Translations under genes and position numbers: made by a program
Shown here: in pieces, positions 33,009-46,323 of the stretch
Layout of the letters: each line of letters starts with the position of its first letter
Numbering within the stretch: position 1 is the stretch's first letter
The notes under the pieces: model-generated
The model's database searches: none
What the model saw: the letters and a program-made list of their open reading frames with translations, nothing else
What the model was told of the DNA's origin: nothing
Assembly: GCF_051014685.1 (NCBI RefSeq)
Contig: NW_027478463.1
Coordinates: 310,001-374,000, forward strand
DNA: 64,000 nt
Origin: Ptiloglossa arizonensis
Taxonomy: Eukaryota > Arthropoda > Insecta > Hymenoptera > Colletidae
Direction of reading: 5' to 3'

Positions 33009-35005
33009 ATGTGTATTTTTGCCCTAGGCAATTGTAGTTATTGATTTCGAGTATCAGACTTGCGAAATATTGATGGTTTCTCAACCATTCCTTAACTTCA
33101 AACTCCCACATCTCGCGAACGGATTGACGAACTCGAGAAACTCCTGTTGCATCTGAAAGCAGAAACTCGCCCGATTACCACGGTATGTGTATTTTTCCCC
33201 TAGGTCATTGTAGTTATTGGTTTCGAGTATCAGACTTGCGAAAATTTAGATGGATTCTCAACCATTCCTTAACTTCAAACTCCCGTATCTCGCGAACGGA
33301 TTACCAACTCGAGAAATTCCAGTTGCATCTGAATGCATCATCTCGCCCGATTACAATGCTATGTGTATTTTTGCCCTAGGCCTTTGTAGTTATTGGTTTC
33401 GAGTATCAGACTTGCGAAAATTTTGACGGTTTCTCAACCATTCCTTAACTTCAAACTCCCATATCTCGCGAACGGATTGACGAACTCGAGAAATTCCTGT
33501 TGCATCTGAAAGTAGAAACTCGCCCGAATACAACGGTATGTGTATTTTTGCCCTAGGCAATAGAAGTTATTGGTTTGGAGTATCAGACTTGCGAAAATTT
33601 TGATGGTTTCTCAACCATTCCGTAACTTCAAACTCCCACATCTCGCGAACGGATTGACGAACTCGAGAAATTCCCGTTGCATCTGAAAGCAGAAACTCGC
33701 CCGATTACAACGGCATGTGTATTTTTGCCCTGGGCCATAGTGGTTATTGGCTCCGTGTATCAGACTTGCGAAAATTTTGATGGTTCCTCAACCATTCGTT
33801 AACTTCAAACTCCCATATTTCGCGAACGGATTGACGAACTCGAGAAATTCCTGTTGCATCTGAAAGCAGAAACTCGCCCGATTACAAAGGTATGTGAATT
33901 TTTGCCCTAGGCAATTGTAGTTATTGGTTTCGAGTATCAGACTTGCGAAAATTTTGGCGGTTTCTCAACCATTCCTTAACTTCAAACTCCCATATCTCGC
34001 GAACGGATTGACGAACTCGAGAAATTCCTGTTGCATCTGAAAGCAGAAACTCGCCCGATTACAAAGGTATGTGTATTTTTGCCCTAGGCAATTGTAGTTA
34101 TTGGTTTCGAGTATCAGACTTGCGAAAATTTTTATGATTTCTCAACCATTCTTTAACTTCGAACTCCCATATCTAGCGAACGGATTGATGAACTCGAGAA
34201 ATTCCTGTTGCATCTGAAAGCTGAAACTCGAACGATTACAACGGTGTGGGTATTTTTGCCCTAGGCAATAGTAGTTATTGGTTTCGAGTATCAGACTTGC
34301 GAAATATTGATGGTTTCTCAACCATTCCTTAACTTCAAACTCCCACATCTCGCGAACGGATTGACGAACTCGAGAAACTCCTGTTGCATCTGAAAGCAGA
34401 AACTCGCCCGATTACCACGGTATGTGTATTTTCCCCCTAGGTCATTGTAGTTATCGGTTTCGAGTATCAGACTTGCGAAAATTTAGATGGATTCTCAACC
34501 ATTCCTTAAATTCAAACTCCCATATCCCGCGAACGGATTGACGAACTCGAGAAATTCCTGTTGCATCTGAAAGTAGAAACTCGCCCCATTACAATGCTGT
34601 GTGTACTTTTCCCATGGGCCATTCGAGTTATTGGTTTCGAGTATCAGACTTGCGAAAATTTTGATGGTTCCTCAACCATTCCTTAACTTCAAACTCCCAT
34701 ATCTCGCGAAAGGATAGACGAACTCGAGAAATTCCTGTTGCATCTGAAAGCAGAAACTCGCCCGATTGCCATGGTATGTGTATTTTTGCCCTAGGCCACA
34801 GTAGTTACTGGTTTCGAGTATCAGACTTGCAAAAATTTTGATGGTTTCTCAACCATTCCTTAACTTCAAACTCCCATATCTCGCGAACGGATTACCAACT
34901 CGAGAAATTCCAGTTGCATCTGAATGCATCATCTCGCCCGATTACAATGCTATGTGTATTTTTGCCCTAGGCCTTTGTAGTTATTGGTTTCGAGTATCAG
35001 ACTTG
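32405..35005. repeat. 2.6-kb block shared at a 13,435-bp offset, copy 2
   Basis: Partner of 18970-21570. It overlaps the start of the 6.6-kb duplicated block, so its sequence is present a third time from about 39723. Confidence 0.75.
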
Positions 35006-38000
35006 CGAAAATTTTGATGGTTTCCAACCATTCCTTATCTTCAAACTCCCATATCTCGCGAACGGATTGGTGAACTCGAGAAATTCCTGTTGCATCTGAA
35101 AGTAGATACTCGCCCGATTACAATGGGGTGTGTACTTTTCCCCTAGTCCATTCCAATTATTGGTTTCGAGTGTCAGAACAGCGAAAATTTTGATGGTTCC
35201 ACAACCATTCCTTAACTTCAAACTCCCATATCTCGCGAACGGATTGACGAACTCGAGAAATTCCTCTTGCATCTGAAAGTAGAAACTCGCCCGATTACAA
35301 AGGTATGTGTATTTTTGCCCTAGGCAATTGTAGTTATTGGTTTCGAGTATCAGACTTGCGAAAATTTTGACGGTTTCTCAACCATTCCTTAACTTCAAAC
35401 TCCCATATCTCGCGAACGGATTGACGAACTCGAGAAATTCCTGTTGCATCTGAAAGCAGAAACTCGCCCGATTACAAAGGTATGTTTATTTTTGCCCTAG
35501 GCAATTGTAGTTACTGGTTTCGCGTATCAGACTTGCGAAAATTTTTATGGTTTCTCAACCATTCTTTAACTTCAAACTCCCATATCTAGCGAACGGATTG
35601 ATGAACTCGAGAAATTCCTGTTGCATCTGAAAGCAGAAACTCGCCCGATTACCATGGTATGTGTATTTTTGCCCTAGGCCACAGTAGTTATTGGTTTCGA
35701 GTATCAGACTTGCAAAAATTTTGATGGTTTCTCAACCATTCCTTAACTTCAAACTCCCATATCTCGCGAACGGATTACCAACTCGAGAAATTCCAGTTGC
35801 ATCTGAATGCATAATCTCGCCCGATTACAATGCTATGTGTATTTTTCCCCTCGGCAATAGTACTTATTGGTTTCGAGTATCAGACTTGCGAAAATTTTGA
35901 TGGTTTCTCAACCATTCCTTAACTTCAAACTCCCATATCTCGCGAACGGATTGACGAACTCGAGAAATTCCTGTTGCATCTGAAAGCAGAAACTCGCCCG
36001 ATTACCACGGTATGTGTATTTTTCCCCTAGGTCATTGTAGTTATTGGTTTCGAGTATCAGACTTGCGAAAATTTAGACGGATTCACAACCATTCCTTAAC
36101 TTCAAACTCCCATATCTCGCGAACGGATTACCAACTCGAGAAATTCCTGTTGCATCTGAAAGTAGAAACTCGCCCGATTACAATGGGGTGTGTACTTTTC
36201 CCCTAGGCCATTCCAATTATTGGTTTCGAGTATCAGACTTGCGAAAATTTTGATGGTTTCTCAACCATTCCTTAACTTCAAACTCCCATATCTCGCGAAC
36301 GGATTGACGAACTCGAGAAATTCCTTTTGCATCTGAAAGTAGAAACTCGCCCGATTACAATGGTGTGTGTATTTTTGCCCTAGGACATGGTAGTTATTGG
36401 TTTCGAGTATCAGACTTACTAAAACTTTGATGGTTTCTCAACCATTCCGTAACTTCAAACTCCCATATTTCGCGAACGGATTGACGAACTCGAGAAATTC
36501 CTGTTGCATCTGAAAGTAGAAACTCGCCCGAATACAACGGTATGTGTATCTTTGCCCTAGGCAATAGAAGTTATTGGTTTCGAGTATCAGACTTGGGAAA
36601 ATTTTGATGGTTTCTCAAACATTCCTTAACTTCAAACTCCCATATCTCGCGAAAGGATTGACGAACTCGAGAAATTCCTGTTGCATCTGAAAGCAGAAAC
36701 TCGCCCGATTACCATGGTATGTGTATTTTTGCCTTAGACGACAGTAGTTATTGGTTTCGAGTATCAGACTTGCGAAAATTTTGATGGTTCCTTAACCATT
36801 CCTTAACTTCAAACTCCCATATCTCGCGAACGGATTGACGAACTCGAGAAATTCCTGTTGCATCTGATGGTAGAAGATCGCCCGATTACCACAGTATGTG
36901 TATTTTCCCCCTAGGTCATTGTAGTTATTGGTTTCGAGTATCAGACTTGCGAAAATTTAGATGGATTCTCAACCATTCCTTAACTTCAAACTCCCATATC
37001 TCGCGAACGGATAGACGAACTCGAGAAATTCCTGTTGCATCTGAAAGCAGAAACTCGCCCGATTACCATGGTATGTGTATGTTTGCCCTAGGCCACAGTA
37101 GTTATTGGTTTCGAGTATCAGACTTGCAAAAATTTTGATGGTTTCTCAACCATTCCTTAACTTCAAACTCCCATATCTCGCGAACGGATTACCAACTCGA
37201 GAAATTCCAGTTGCATCTGAAAGCATAATCTCGCCCGTTTGCAATGCTATGTGTATTTTTGCCCTAGGCCATAGCAGTTATTGGTTTCGAGTATCAGTCT
37301 TGCGAAAATTTTGATGGTTCCTTAACCATTCCTTAAATTCAAACTCCCATATCTCGCGAACGGATTACGAACTCGAGAAATTGCAGTTGCATCTGAAAGC
37401 ATAATCTCGCCCGAATACAAAGGTATGTGTATCTTTGCCCTAGGCAATAGAAGTTATTGGTTTCGAGTATCAGTCTTGCGAAAATTTTGATGGTTCCTTA
37501 ACCATTCCTTAACTTCAAACTCCCATATCTCGCGAACGGATTACGAACTCGAGAAATTGCAGTTGCATCTGAAAGCATAATCTCGCCCGATTACAATGCA
37601 ATGTGTATTTTTGCCCTAGGCCATAGCAGTTATTGGTTTCGAGTATCAGACTTGCGAAAATTTTGATGGTTTCTCAACCATTCCTTAACATCAAATTCCC
37701 ATATGTCGCGAACGGATTGACGAACTCGAGAAATTCCTGTTGCATCTGAAAGTAGAAACTCGCCCGATTACAATGGGGTGTGTACTTTTCCCCTAGGCCA
37801 TTCCAGTTATTGGTTTCGAGTATCAGACAAGCGAAAATTTTGATGGATCCTCAACCATTCCTTAACTTCAAACTCCCATATCTCGCGAACGGATTGACGA
37901 ACTCGAGAAATTCCTCTTGCATCTGAAAGTAGAAACTCGCCCGATTACAACGGTATATGCATTTTTCCCATCGGCAATAGTACTTATTGGTTTCGAGTAT

Positions 38001-39609
38001 CAGACTTGCGAAAATTTTGATGGTTTCTCAACCATTCCGTAACTTCAAACTCCCATATTTCGCGAACGAATTGACGAACTCGAGAAATTCCTGTTGCATC
38101 TGAAAGCAGAAACTCGCCCGATTACAATTGTATGTGTATTTTTGCCCTAGGCAATTGTAGTTATTGGTTTCGAGTATCAGACTTGCGAAAATTTTGACGG
38201 TTTCTCAACCGTTCCTTAACTTCAAACTCCCATATCTCGCGAACGGATTGACGAACTCGAGAAATTCCTGTTGCATCTGAAAGCAGAAACTCGCCCGATT
38301 ACAAAGGTATGTGTGTTTTTGCCCTAGGCAATTGTAGTTATTGGTTTCGAGTATCAGACTTGCGAAAATTTTGACGGTTTCTCAACCATTCCTTAACTTC
38401 AAACTCCCATATCTCGCGAACGGATTGACGAACTCGAGAAATTCCTGTTGCATCTGAAAGTAGAAACTCGCCCGAATACAACGGTATGTGTATTTTTGCC
38501 CTAGGCAATAGAAGTTATTGTTTTCGAGTATTAGACTTGCGAAAATTTTGATGGTTTCTCAACCATTCCGTTACTTCAAACTCCCATATCTCGCGAACGG
38601 ATTGACGAACTCGAGAAATTCCTGTTGCATCGGAAAGCAGAAACTCGCCCGATTACAACGGCATTTGTATTTTTGCCCTGGGCCATAGTAGTTAATGGTT
38701 TCGAGTATCTGACATGCGAAAATTTTTATGGTTTCTCAACCATTCTTTAACTTCAAACTCCCATATCTAGCGAACGGATTGATGAACTCGAGAAATTCCT
38801 GTTGCATCTGAAAGCAGAAACTCGCCCGATTACCACGGTATGTGTATTTTCCCCCTAGGTCATTGTAGTTATTGGTTTCGAGTATCAGACTTGCGAAAAT
38901 TTAAATGGATTCTCAACCATTCCTTAACTTCAAACTCCCATATCTCGCGAACGGATTGACGAACTCGAGAAATTCCTGTTGCATCTGAAAGTAGAAACTC
39001 GCCCCATTACAATGCTGTGTGTACTTTTCCCATAGGCCATTCCAGTTATTGGTTTCGAGTATCAGACTTGCGAAAATTTTGATGGTTCCTCAACCATTCC
39101 TTACCTTCAAACTCCCATATCTCGCGAAAGGATAGACGAACTCGAGAAATTCCTGTTGCATCTGAAAGCAGAAACTCGCCCGATTACCATGGTATGTGTA
39201 TTTTTGCCCTAGGCCACAGTAGTTATTGGTTTCGAGTATCAGACTTGCAAAAATTTTGATGGTTTCTCAACCATTCCTTAACTTCAAACTCCCATATCTC
39301 GCGAACGGATTACCAATTCGAGAAATTCCAGTTGCATCTGAAAGCATAATCTCGCCCGTTTGCAATGCTATGTGTATTTTTGCCCTAGGCCTTTGTAGTT
39401 ATTGGTTTCGAGTATCAGACTTGCGAAAATTTTGATGGTTTCTCAACCATTCCTTAACTTCAAAATCCCATATCTCGCGAACGGATTGGCGAACTCGAGA
39501 AATTCCTGTTGCATCTGAAAGCAGAAACTCGCCCGATTACAACGGCATGTGTATTTTTGCCCTGGGCCATAGTAAATATTGGTTTCGAGTATCAGACTTG
39601 CGAAAATTT
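33009..39609. repeat. 6.6-kb block C, copy 1 (6714-bp offset)
   Basis: About 37 monomers repeated at 39723-46323. Odd variants present in both copies include TTATTGATTTCGAG near 33040, GGCTCCGTGTATC near 33750, GGTTTCCAACCATTCC near 35020 and AGTAAATATTGG near 39573. The only difference I noticed is C at 33658 against T at 40372. Divergence is clearly far below that between neighbouring monomers. Confidence 0.92.
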
Positions 39610-39722
39610 AGATGGATTCTCAACCATTCCTTAACTTCAAACTCCCGTATCTCGCGAACGGATTACCAACTCGAGAAATTCCAGTTGCATCTGAAAGCAT
39701 AATCTCGCCCGTTTGCAATGCT
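39610..39722. repeat. 113-bp satellite spacer between the two block C copies
   Basis: Ordinary satellite sequence (TTTAGATGGATTC and GCATAATCTCGCCCGTTTGC variants) that is not part of the shared 6601 bp but keeps the 177-bp register exactly. It suggests the duplication joined two different monomers in phase. Confidence 0.75.
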
Positions 39723-42700
39723 ATGTGTATTTTTGCCCTAGGCAATTGTAGTTATTGATTTCGAGTATCAGACTTGCGAAATATTGATGGTTTCTCAACC
39801 ATTCCTTAACTTCAAACTCCCACATCTCGCGAACGGATTGACGAACTCGAGAAACTCCTGTTGCATCTGAAAGCAGAAACTCGCCCGATTACCACGGTAT
39901 GTGTATTTTTCCCCTAGGTCATTGTAGTTATTGGTTTCGAGTATCAGACTTGCGAAAATTTAGATGGATTCTCAACCATTCCTTAACTTCAAACTCCCGT
40001 ATCTCGCGAACGGATTACCAACTCGAGAAATTCCAGTTGCATCTGAATGCATCATCTCGCCCGATTACAATGCTATGTGTATTTTTGCCCTAGGCCTTTG
40101 TAGTTATTGGTTTCGAGTATCAGACTTGCGAAAATTTTGACGGTTTCTCAACCATTCCTTAACTTCAAACTCCCATATCTCGCGAACGGATTGACGAACT
40201 CGAGAAATTCCTGTTGCATCTGAAAGTAGAAACTCGCCCGAATACAACGGTATGTGTATTTTTGCCCTAGGCAATAGAAGTTATTGGTTTGGAGTATCAG
40301 ACTTGCGAAAATTTTGATGGTTTCTCAACCATTCCGTAACTTCAAACTCCCACATCTCGCGAACGGATTGATGAACTCGAGAAATTCCCGTTGCATCTGA
40401 AAGCAGAAACTCGCCCGATTACAACGGCATGTGTATTTTTGCCCTGGGCCATAGTGGTTATTGGCTCCGTGTATCAGACTTGCGAAAATTTTGATGGTTC
40501 CTCAACCATTCGTTAACTTCAAACTCCCATATTTCGCGAACGGATTGACGAACTCGAGAAATTCCTGTTGCATCTGAAAGCAGAAACTCGCCCGATTACA
40601 AAGGTATGTGAATTTTTGCCCTAGGCAATTGTAGTTATTGGTTTCGAGTATCAGACTTGCGAAAATTTTGGCGGTTTCTCAACCATTCCTTAACTTCAAA
40701 CTCCCATATCTCGCGAACGGATTGACGAACTCGAGAAATTCCTGTTGCATCTGAAAGCAGAAACTCGCCCGATTACAAAGGTATGTGTATTTTTGCCCTA
40801 GGCAATTGTAGTTATTGGTTTCGAGTATCAGACTTGCGAAAATTTTTATGATTTCTCAACCATTCTTTAACTTCGAACTCCCATATCTAGCGAACGGATT
40901 GATGAACTCGAGAAATTCCTGTTGCATCTGAAAGCTGAAACTCGAACGATTACAACGGTGTGGGTATTTTTGCCCTAGGCAATAGTAGTTATTGGTTTCG
41001 AGTATCAGACTTGCGAAATATTGATGGTTTCTCAACCATTCCTTAACTTCAAACTCCCACATCTCGCGAACGGATTGACGAACTCGAGAAACTCCTGTTG
41101 CATCTGAAAGCAGAAACTCGCCCGATTACCACGGTATGTGTATTTTCCCCCTAGGTCATTGTAGTTATCGGTTTCGAGTATCAGACTTGCGAAAATTTAG
41201 ATGGATTCTCAACCATTCCTTAAATTCAAACTCCCATATCCCGCGAACGGATTGACGAACTCGAGAAATTCCTGTTGCATCTGAAAGTAGAAACTCGCCC
41301 CATTACAATGCTGTGTGTACTTTTCCCATGGGCCATTCGAGTTATTGGTTTCGAGTATCAGACTTGCGAAAATTTTGATGGTTCCTCAACCATTCCTTAA
41401 CTTCAAACTCCCATATCTCGCGAAAGGATAGACGAACTCGAGAAATTCCTGTTGCATCTGAAAGCAGAAACTCGCCCGATTGCCATGGTATGTGTATTTT
41501 TGCCCTAGGCCACAGTAGTTACTGGTTTCGAGTATCAGACTTGCAAAAATTTTGATGGTTTCTCAACCATTCCTTAACTTCAAACTCCCATATCTCGCGA
41601 ACGGATTACCAACTCGAGAAATTCCAGTTGCATCTGAATGCATCATCTCGCCCGATTACAATGCTATGTGTATTTTTGCCCTAGGCCTTTGTAGTTATTG
41701 GTTTCGAGTATCAGACTTGCGAAAATTTTGATGGTTTCCAACCATTCCTTATCTTCAAACTCCCATATCTCGCGAACGGATTGGTGAACTCGAGAAATTC
41801 CTGTTGCATCTGAAAGTAGATACTCGCCCGATTACAATGGGGTGTGTACTTTTCCCCTAGTCCATTCCAATTATTGGTTTCGAGTGTCAGAACAGCGAAA
41901 ATTTTGATGGTTCCACAACCATTCCTTAACTTCAAACTCCCATATCTCGCGAACGGATTGACGAACTCGAGAAATTCCTCTTGCATCTGAAAGTAGAAAC
42001 TCGCCCGATTACAAAGGTATGTGTATTTTTGCCCTAGGCAATTGTAGTTATTGGTTTCGAGTATCAGACTTGCGAAAATTTTGACGGTTTCTCAACCATT
42101 CCTTAACTTCAAACTCCCATATCTCGCGAACGGATTGACGAACTCGAGAAATTCCTGTTGCATCTGAAAGCAGAAACTCGCCCGATTACAAAGGTATGTT
42201 TATTTTTGCCCTAGGCAATTGTAGTTACTGGTTTCGCGTATCAGACTTGCGAAAATTTTTATGGTTTCTCAACCATTCTTTAACTTCAAACTCCCATATC
42301 TAGCGAACGGATTGATGAACTCGAGAAATTCCTGTTGCATCTGAAAGCAGAAACTCGCCCGATTACCATGGTATGTGTATTTTTGCCCTAGGCCACAGTA
42401 GTTATTGGTTTCGAGTATCAGACTTGCAAAAATTTTGATGGTTTCTCAACCATTCCTTAACTTCAAACTCCCATATCTCGCGAACGGATTACCAACTCGA
42501 GAAATTCCAGTTGCATCTGAATGCATAATCTCGCCCGATTACAATGCTATGTGTATTTTTCCCCTCGGCAATAGTACTTATTGGTTTCGAGTATCAGACT
42601 TGCGAAAATTTTGATGGTTTCTCAACCATTCCTTAACTTCAAACTCCCATATCTCGCGAACGGATTGACGAACTCGAGAAATTCCTGTTGCATCTGAAAG

Positions 42701-45700
42701 CAGAAACTCGCCCGATTACCACGGTATGTGTATTTTTCCCCTAGGTCATTGTAGTTATTGGTTTCGAGTATCAGACTTGCGAAAATTTAGACGGATTCAC
42801 AACCATTCCTTAACTTCAAACTCCCATATCTCGCGAACGGATTACCAACTCGAGAAATTCCTGTTGCATCTGAAAGTAGAAACTCGCCCGATTACAATGG
42901 GGTGTGTACTTTTCCCCTAGGCCATTCCAATTATTGGTTTCGAGTATCAGACTTGCGAAAATTTTGATGGTTTCTCAACCATTCCTTAACTTCAAACTCC
43001 CATATCTCGCGAACGGATTGACGAACTCGAGAAATTCCTTTTGCATCTGAAAGTAGAAACTCGCCCGATTACAATGGTGTGTGTATTTTTGCCCTAGGAC
43101 ATGGTAGTTATTGGTTTCGAGTATCAGACTTACTAAAACTTTGATGGTTTCTCAACCATTCCGTAACTTCAAACTCCCATATTTCGCGAACGGATTGACG
43201 AACTCGAGAAATTCCTGTTGCATCTGAAAGTAGAAACTCGCCCGAATACAACGGTATGTGTATCTTTGCCCTAGGCAATAGAAGTTATTGGTTTCGAGTA
43301 TCAGACTTGGGAAAATTTTGATGGTTTCTCAAACATTCCTTAACTTCAAACTCCCATATCTCGCGAAAGGATTGACGAACTCGAGAAATTCCTGTTGCAT
43401 CTGAAAGCAGAAACTCGCCCGATTACCATGGTATGTGTATTTTTGCCTTAGACGACAGTAGTTATTGGTTTCGAGTATCAGACTTGCGAAAATTTTGATG
43501 GTTCCTTAACCATTCCTTAACTTCAAACTCCCATATCTCGCGAACGGATTGACGAACTCGAGAAATTCCTGTTGCATCTGATGGTAGAAGATCGCCCGAT
43601 TACCACAGTATGTGTATTTTCCCCCTAGGTCATTGTAGTTATTGGTTTCGAGTATCAGACTTGCGAAAATTTAGATGGATTCTCAACCATTCCTTAACTT
43701 CAAACTCCCATATCTCGCGAACGGATAGACGAACTCGAGAAATTCCTGTTGCATCTGAAAGCAGAAACTCGCCCGATTACCATGGTATGTGTATGTTTGC
43801 CCTAGGCCACAGTAGTTATTGGTTTCGAGTATCAGACTTGCAAAAATTTTGATGGTTTCTCAACCATTCCTTAACTTCAAACTCCCATATCTCGCGAACG
43901 GATTACCAACTCGAGAAATTCCAGTTGCATCTGAAAGCATAATCTCGCCCGTTTGCAATGCTATGTGTATTTTTGCCCTAGGCCATAGCAGTTATTGGTT
44001 TCGAGTATCAGTCTTGCGAAAATTTTGATGGTTCCTTAACCATTCCTTAAATTCAAACTCCCATATCTCGCGAACGGATTACGAACTCGAGAAATTGCAG
44101 TTGCATCTGAAAGCATAATCTCGCCCGAATACAAAGGTATGTGTATCTTTGCCCTAGGCAATAGAAGTTATTGGTTTCGAGTATCAGTCTTGCGAAAATT
44201 TTGATGGTTCCTTAACCATTCCTTAACTTCAAACTCCCATATCTCGCGAACGGATTACGAACTCGAGAAATTGCAGTTGCATCTGAAAGCATAATCTCGC
44301 CCGATTACAATGCAATGTGTATTTTTGCCCTAGGCCATAGCAGTTATTGGTTTCGAGTATCAGACTTGCGAAAATTTTGATGGTTTCTCAACCATTCCTT
44401 AACATCAAATTCCCATATGTCGCGAACGGATTGACGAACTCGAGAAATTCCTGTTGCATCTGAAAGTAGAAACTCGCCCGATTACAATGGGGTGTGTACT
44501 TTTCCCCTAGGCCATTCCAGTTATTGGTTTCGAGTATCAGACAAGCGAAAATTTTGATGGATCCTCAACCATTCCTTAACTTCAAACTCCCATATCTCGC
44601 GAACGGATTGACGAACTCGAGAAATTCCTCTTGCATCTGAAAGTAGAAACTCGCCCGATTACAACGGTATATGCATTTTTCCCATCGGCAATAGTACTTA
44701 TTGGTTTCGAGTATCAGACTTGCGAAAATTTTGATGGTTTCTCAACCATTCCGTAACTTCAAACTCCCATATTTCGCGAACGAATTGACGAACTCGAGAA
44801 ATTCCTGTTGCATCTGAAAGCAGAAACTCGCCCGATTACAATTGTATGTGTATTTTTGCCCTAGGCAATTGTAGTTATTGGTTTCGAGTATCAGACTTGC
44901 GAAAATTTTGACGGTTTCTCAACCGTTCCTTAACTTCAAACTCCCATATCTCGCGAACGGATTGACGAACTCGAGAAATTCCTGTTGCATCTGAAAGCAG
45001 AAACTCGCCCGATTACAAAGGTATGTGTGTTTTTGCCCTAGGCAATTGTAGTTATTGGTTTCGAGTATCAGACTTGCGAAAATTTTGACGGTTTCTCAAC
45101 CATTCCTTAACTTCAAACTCCCATATCTCGCGAACGGATTGACGAACTCGAGAAATTCCTGTTGCATCTGAAAGTAGAAACTCGCCCGAATACAACGGTA
45201 TGTGTATTTTTGCCCTAGGCAATAGAAGTTATTGTTTTCGAGTATTAGACTTGCGAAAATTTTGATGGTTTCTCAACCATTCCGTTACTTCAAACTCCCA
45301 TATCTCGCGAACGGATTGACGAACTCGAGAAATTCCTGTTGCATCGGAAAGCAGAAACTCGCCCGATTACAACGGCATTTGTATTTTTGCCCTGGGCCAT
45401 AGTAGTTAATGGTTTCGAGTATCTGACATGCGAAAATTTTTATGGTTTCTCAACCATTCTTTAACTTCAAACTCCCATATCTAGCGAACGGATTGATGAA
45501 CTCGAGAAATTCCTGTTGCATCTGAAAGCAGAAACTCGCCCGATTACCACGGTATGTGTATTTTCCCCCTAGGTCATTGTAGTTATTGGTTTCGAGTATC
45601 AGACTTGCGAAAATTTAAATGGATTCTCAACCATTCCTTAACTTCAAACTCCCATATCTCGCGAACGGATTGACGAACTCGAGAAATTCCTGTTGCATCT

Positions 45701-46323
45701 GAAAGTAGAAACTCGCCCCATTACAATGCTGTGTGTACTTTTCCCATAGGCCATTCCAGTTATTGGTTTCGAGTATCAGACTTGCGAAAATTTTGATGGT
45801 TCCTCAACCATTCCTTACCTTCAAACTCCCATATCTCGCGAAAGGATAGACGAACTCGAGAAATTCCTGTTGCATCTGAAAGCAGAAACTCGCCCGATTA
45901 CCATGGTATGTGTATTTTTGCCCTAGGCCACAGTAGTTATTGGTTTCGAGTATCAGACTTGCAAAAATTTTGATGGTTTCTCAACCATTCCTTAACTTCA
46001 AACTCCCATATCTCGCGAACGGATTACCAATTCGAGAAATTCCAGTTGCATCTGAAAGCATAATCTCGCCCGTTTGCAATGCTATGTGTATTTTTGCCCT
46101 AGGCCTTTGTAGTTATTGGTTTCGAGTATCAGACTTGCGAAAATTTTGATGGTTTCTCAACCATTCCTTAACTTCAAAATCCCATATCTCGCGAACGGAT
46201 TGGCGAACTCGAGAAATTCCTGTTGCATCTGAAAGCAGAAACTCGCCCGATTACAACGGCATGTGTATTTTTGCCCTGGGCCATAGTAAATATTGGTTTC
46301 GAGTATCAGACTTGCGAAAATTT
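39723..46323. repeat. 6.6-kb block C, copy 2 (6714-bp offset)
   Basis: Partner of 33009-39609. The match ends where this copy reads GCGAAAATTTTGATGG while copy 1 reads GCGAAAATTTAGATGG. It is either a very recent tandem duplication or an assembly duplication. Confidence 0.92.
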
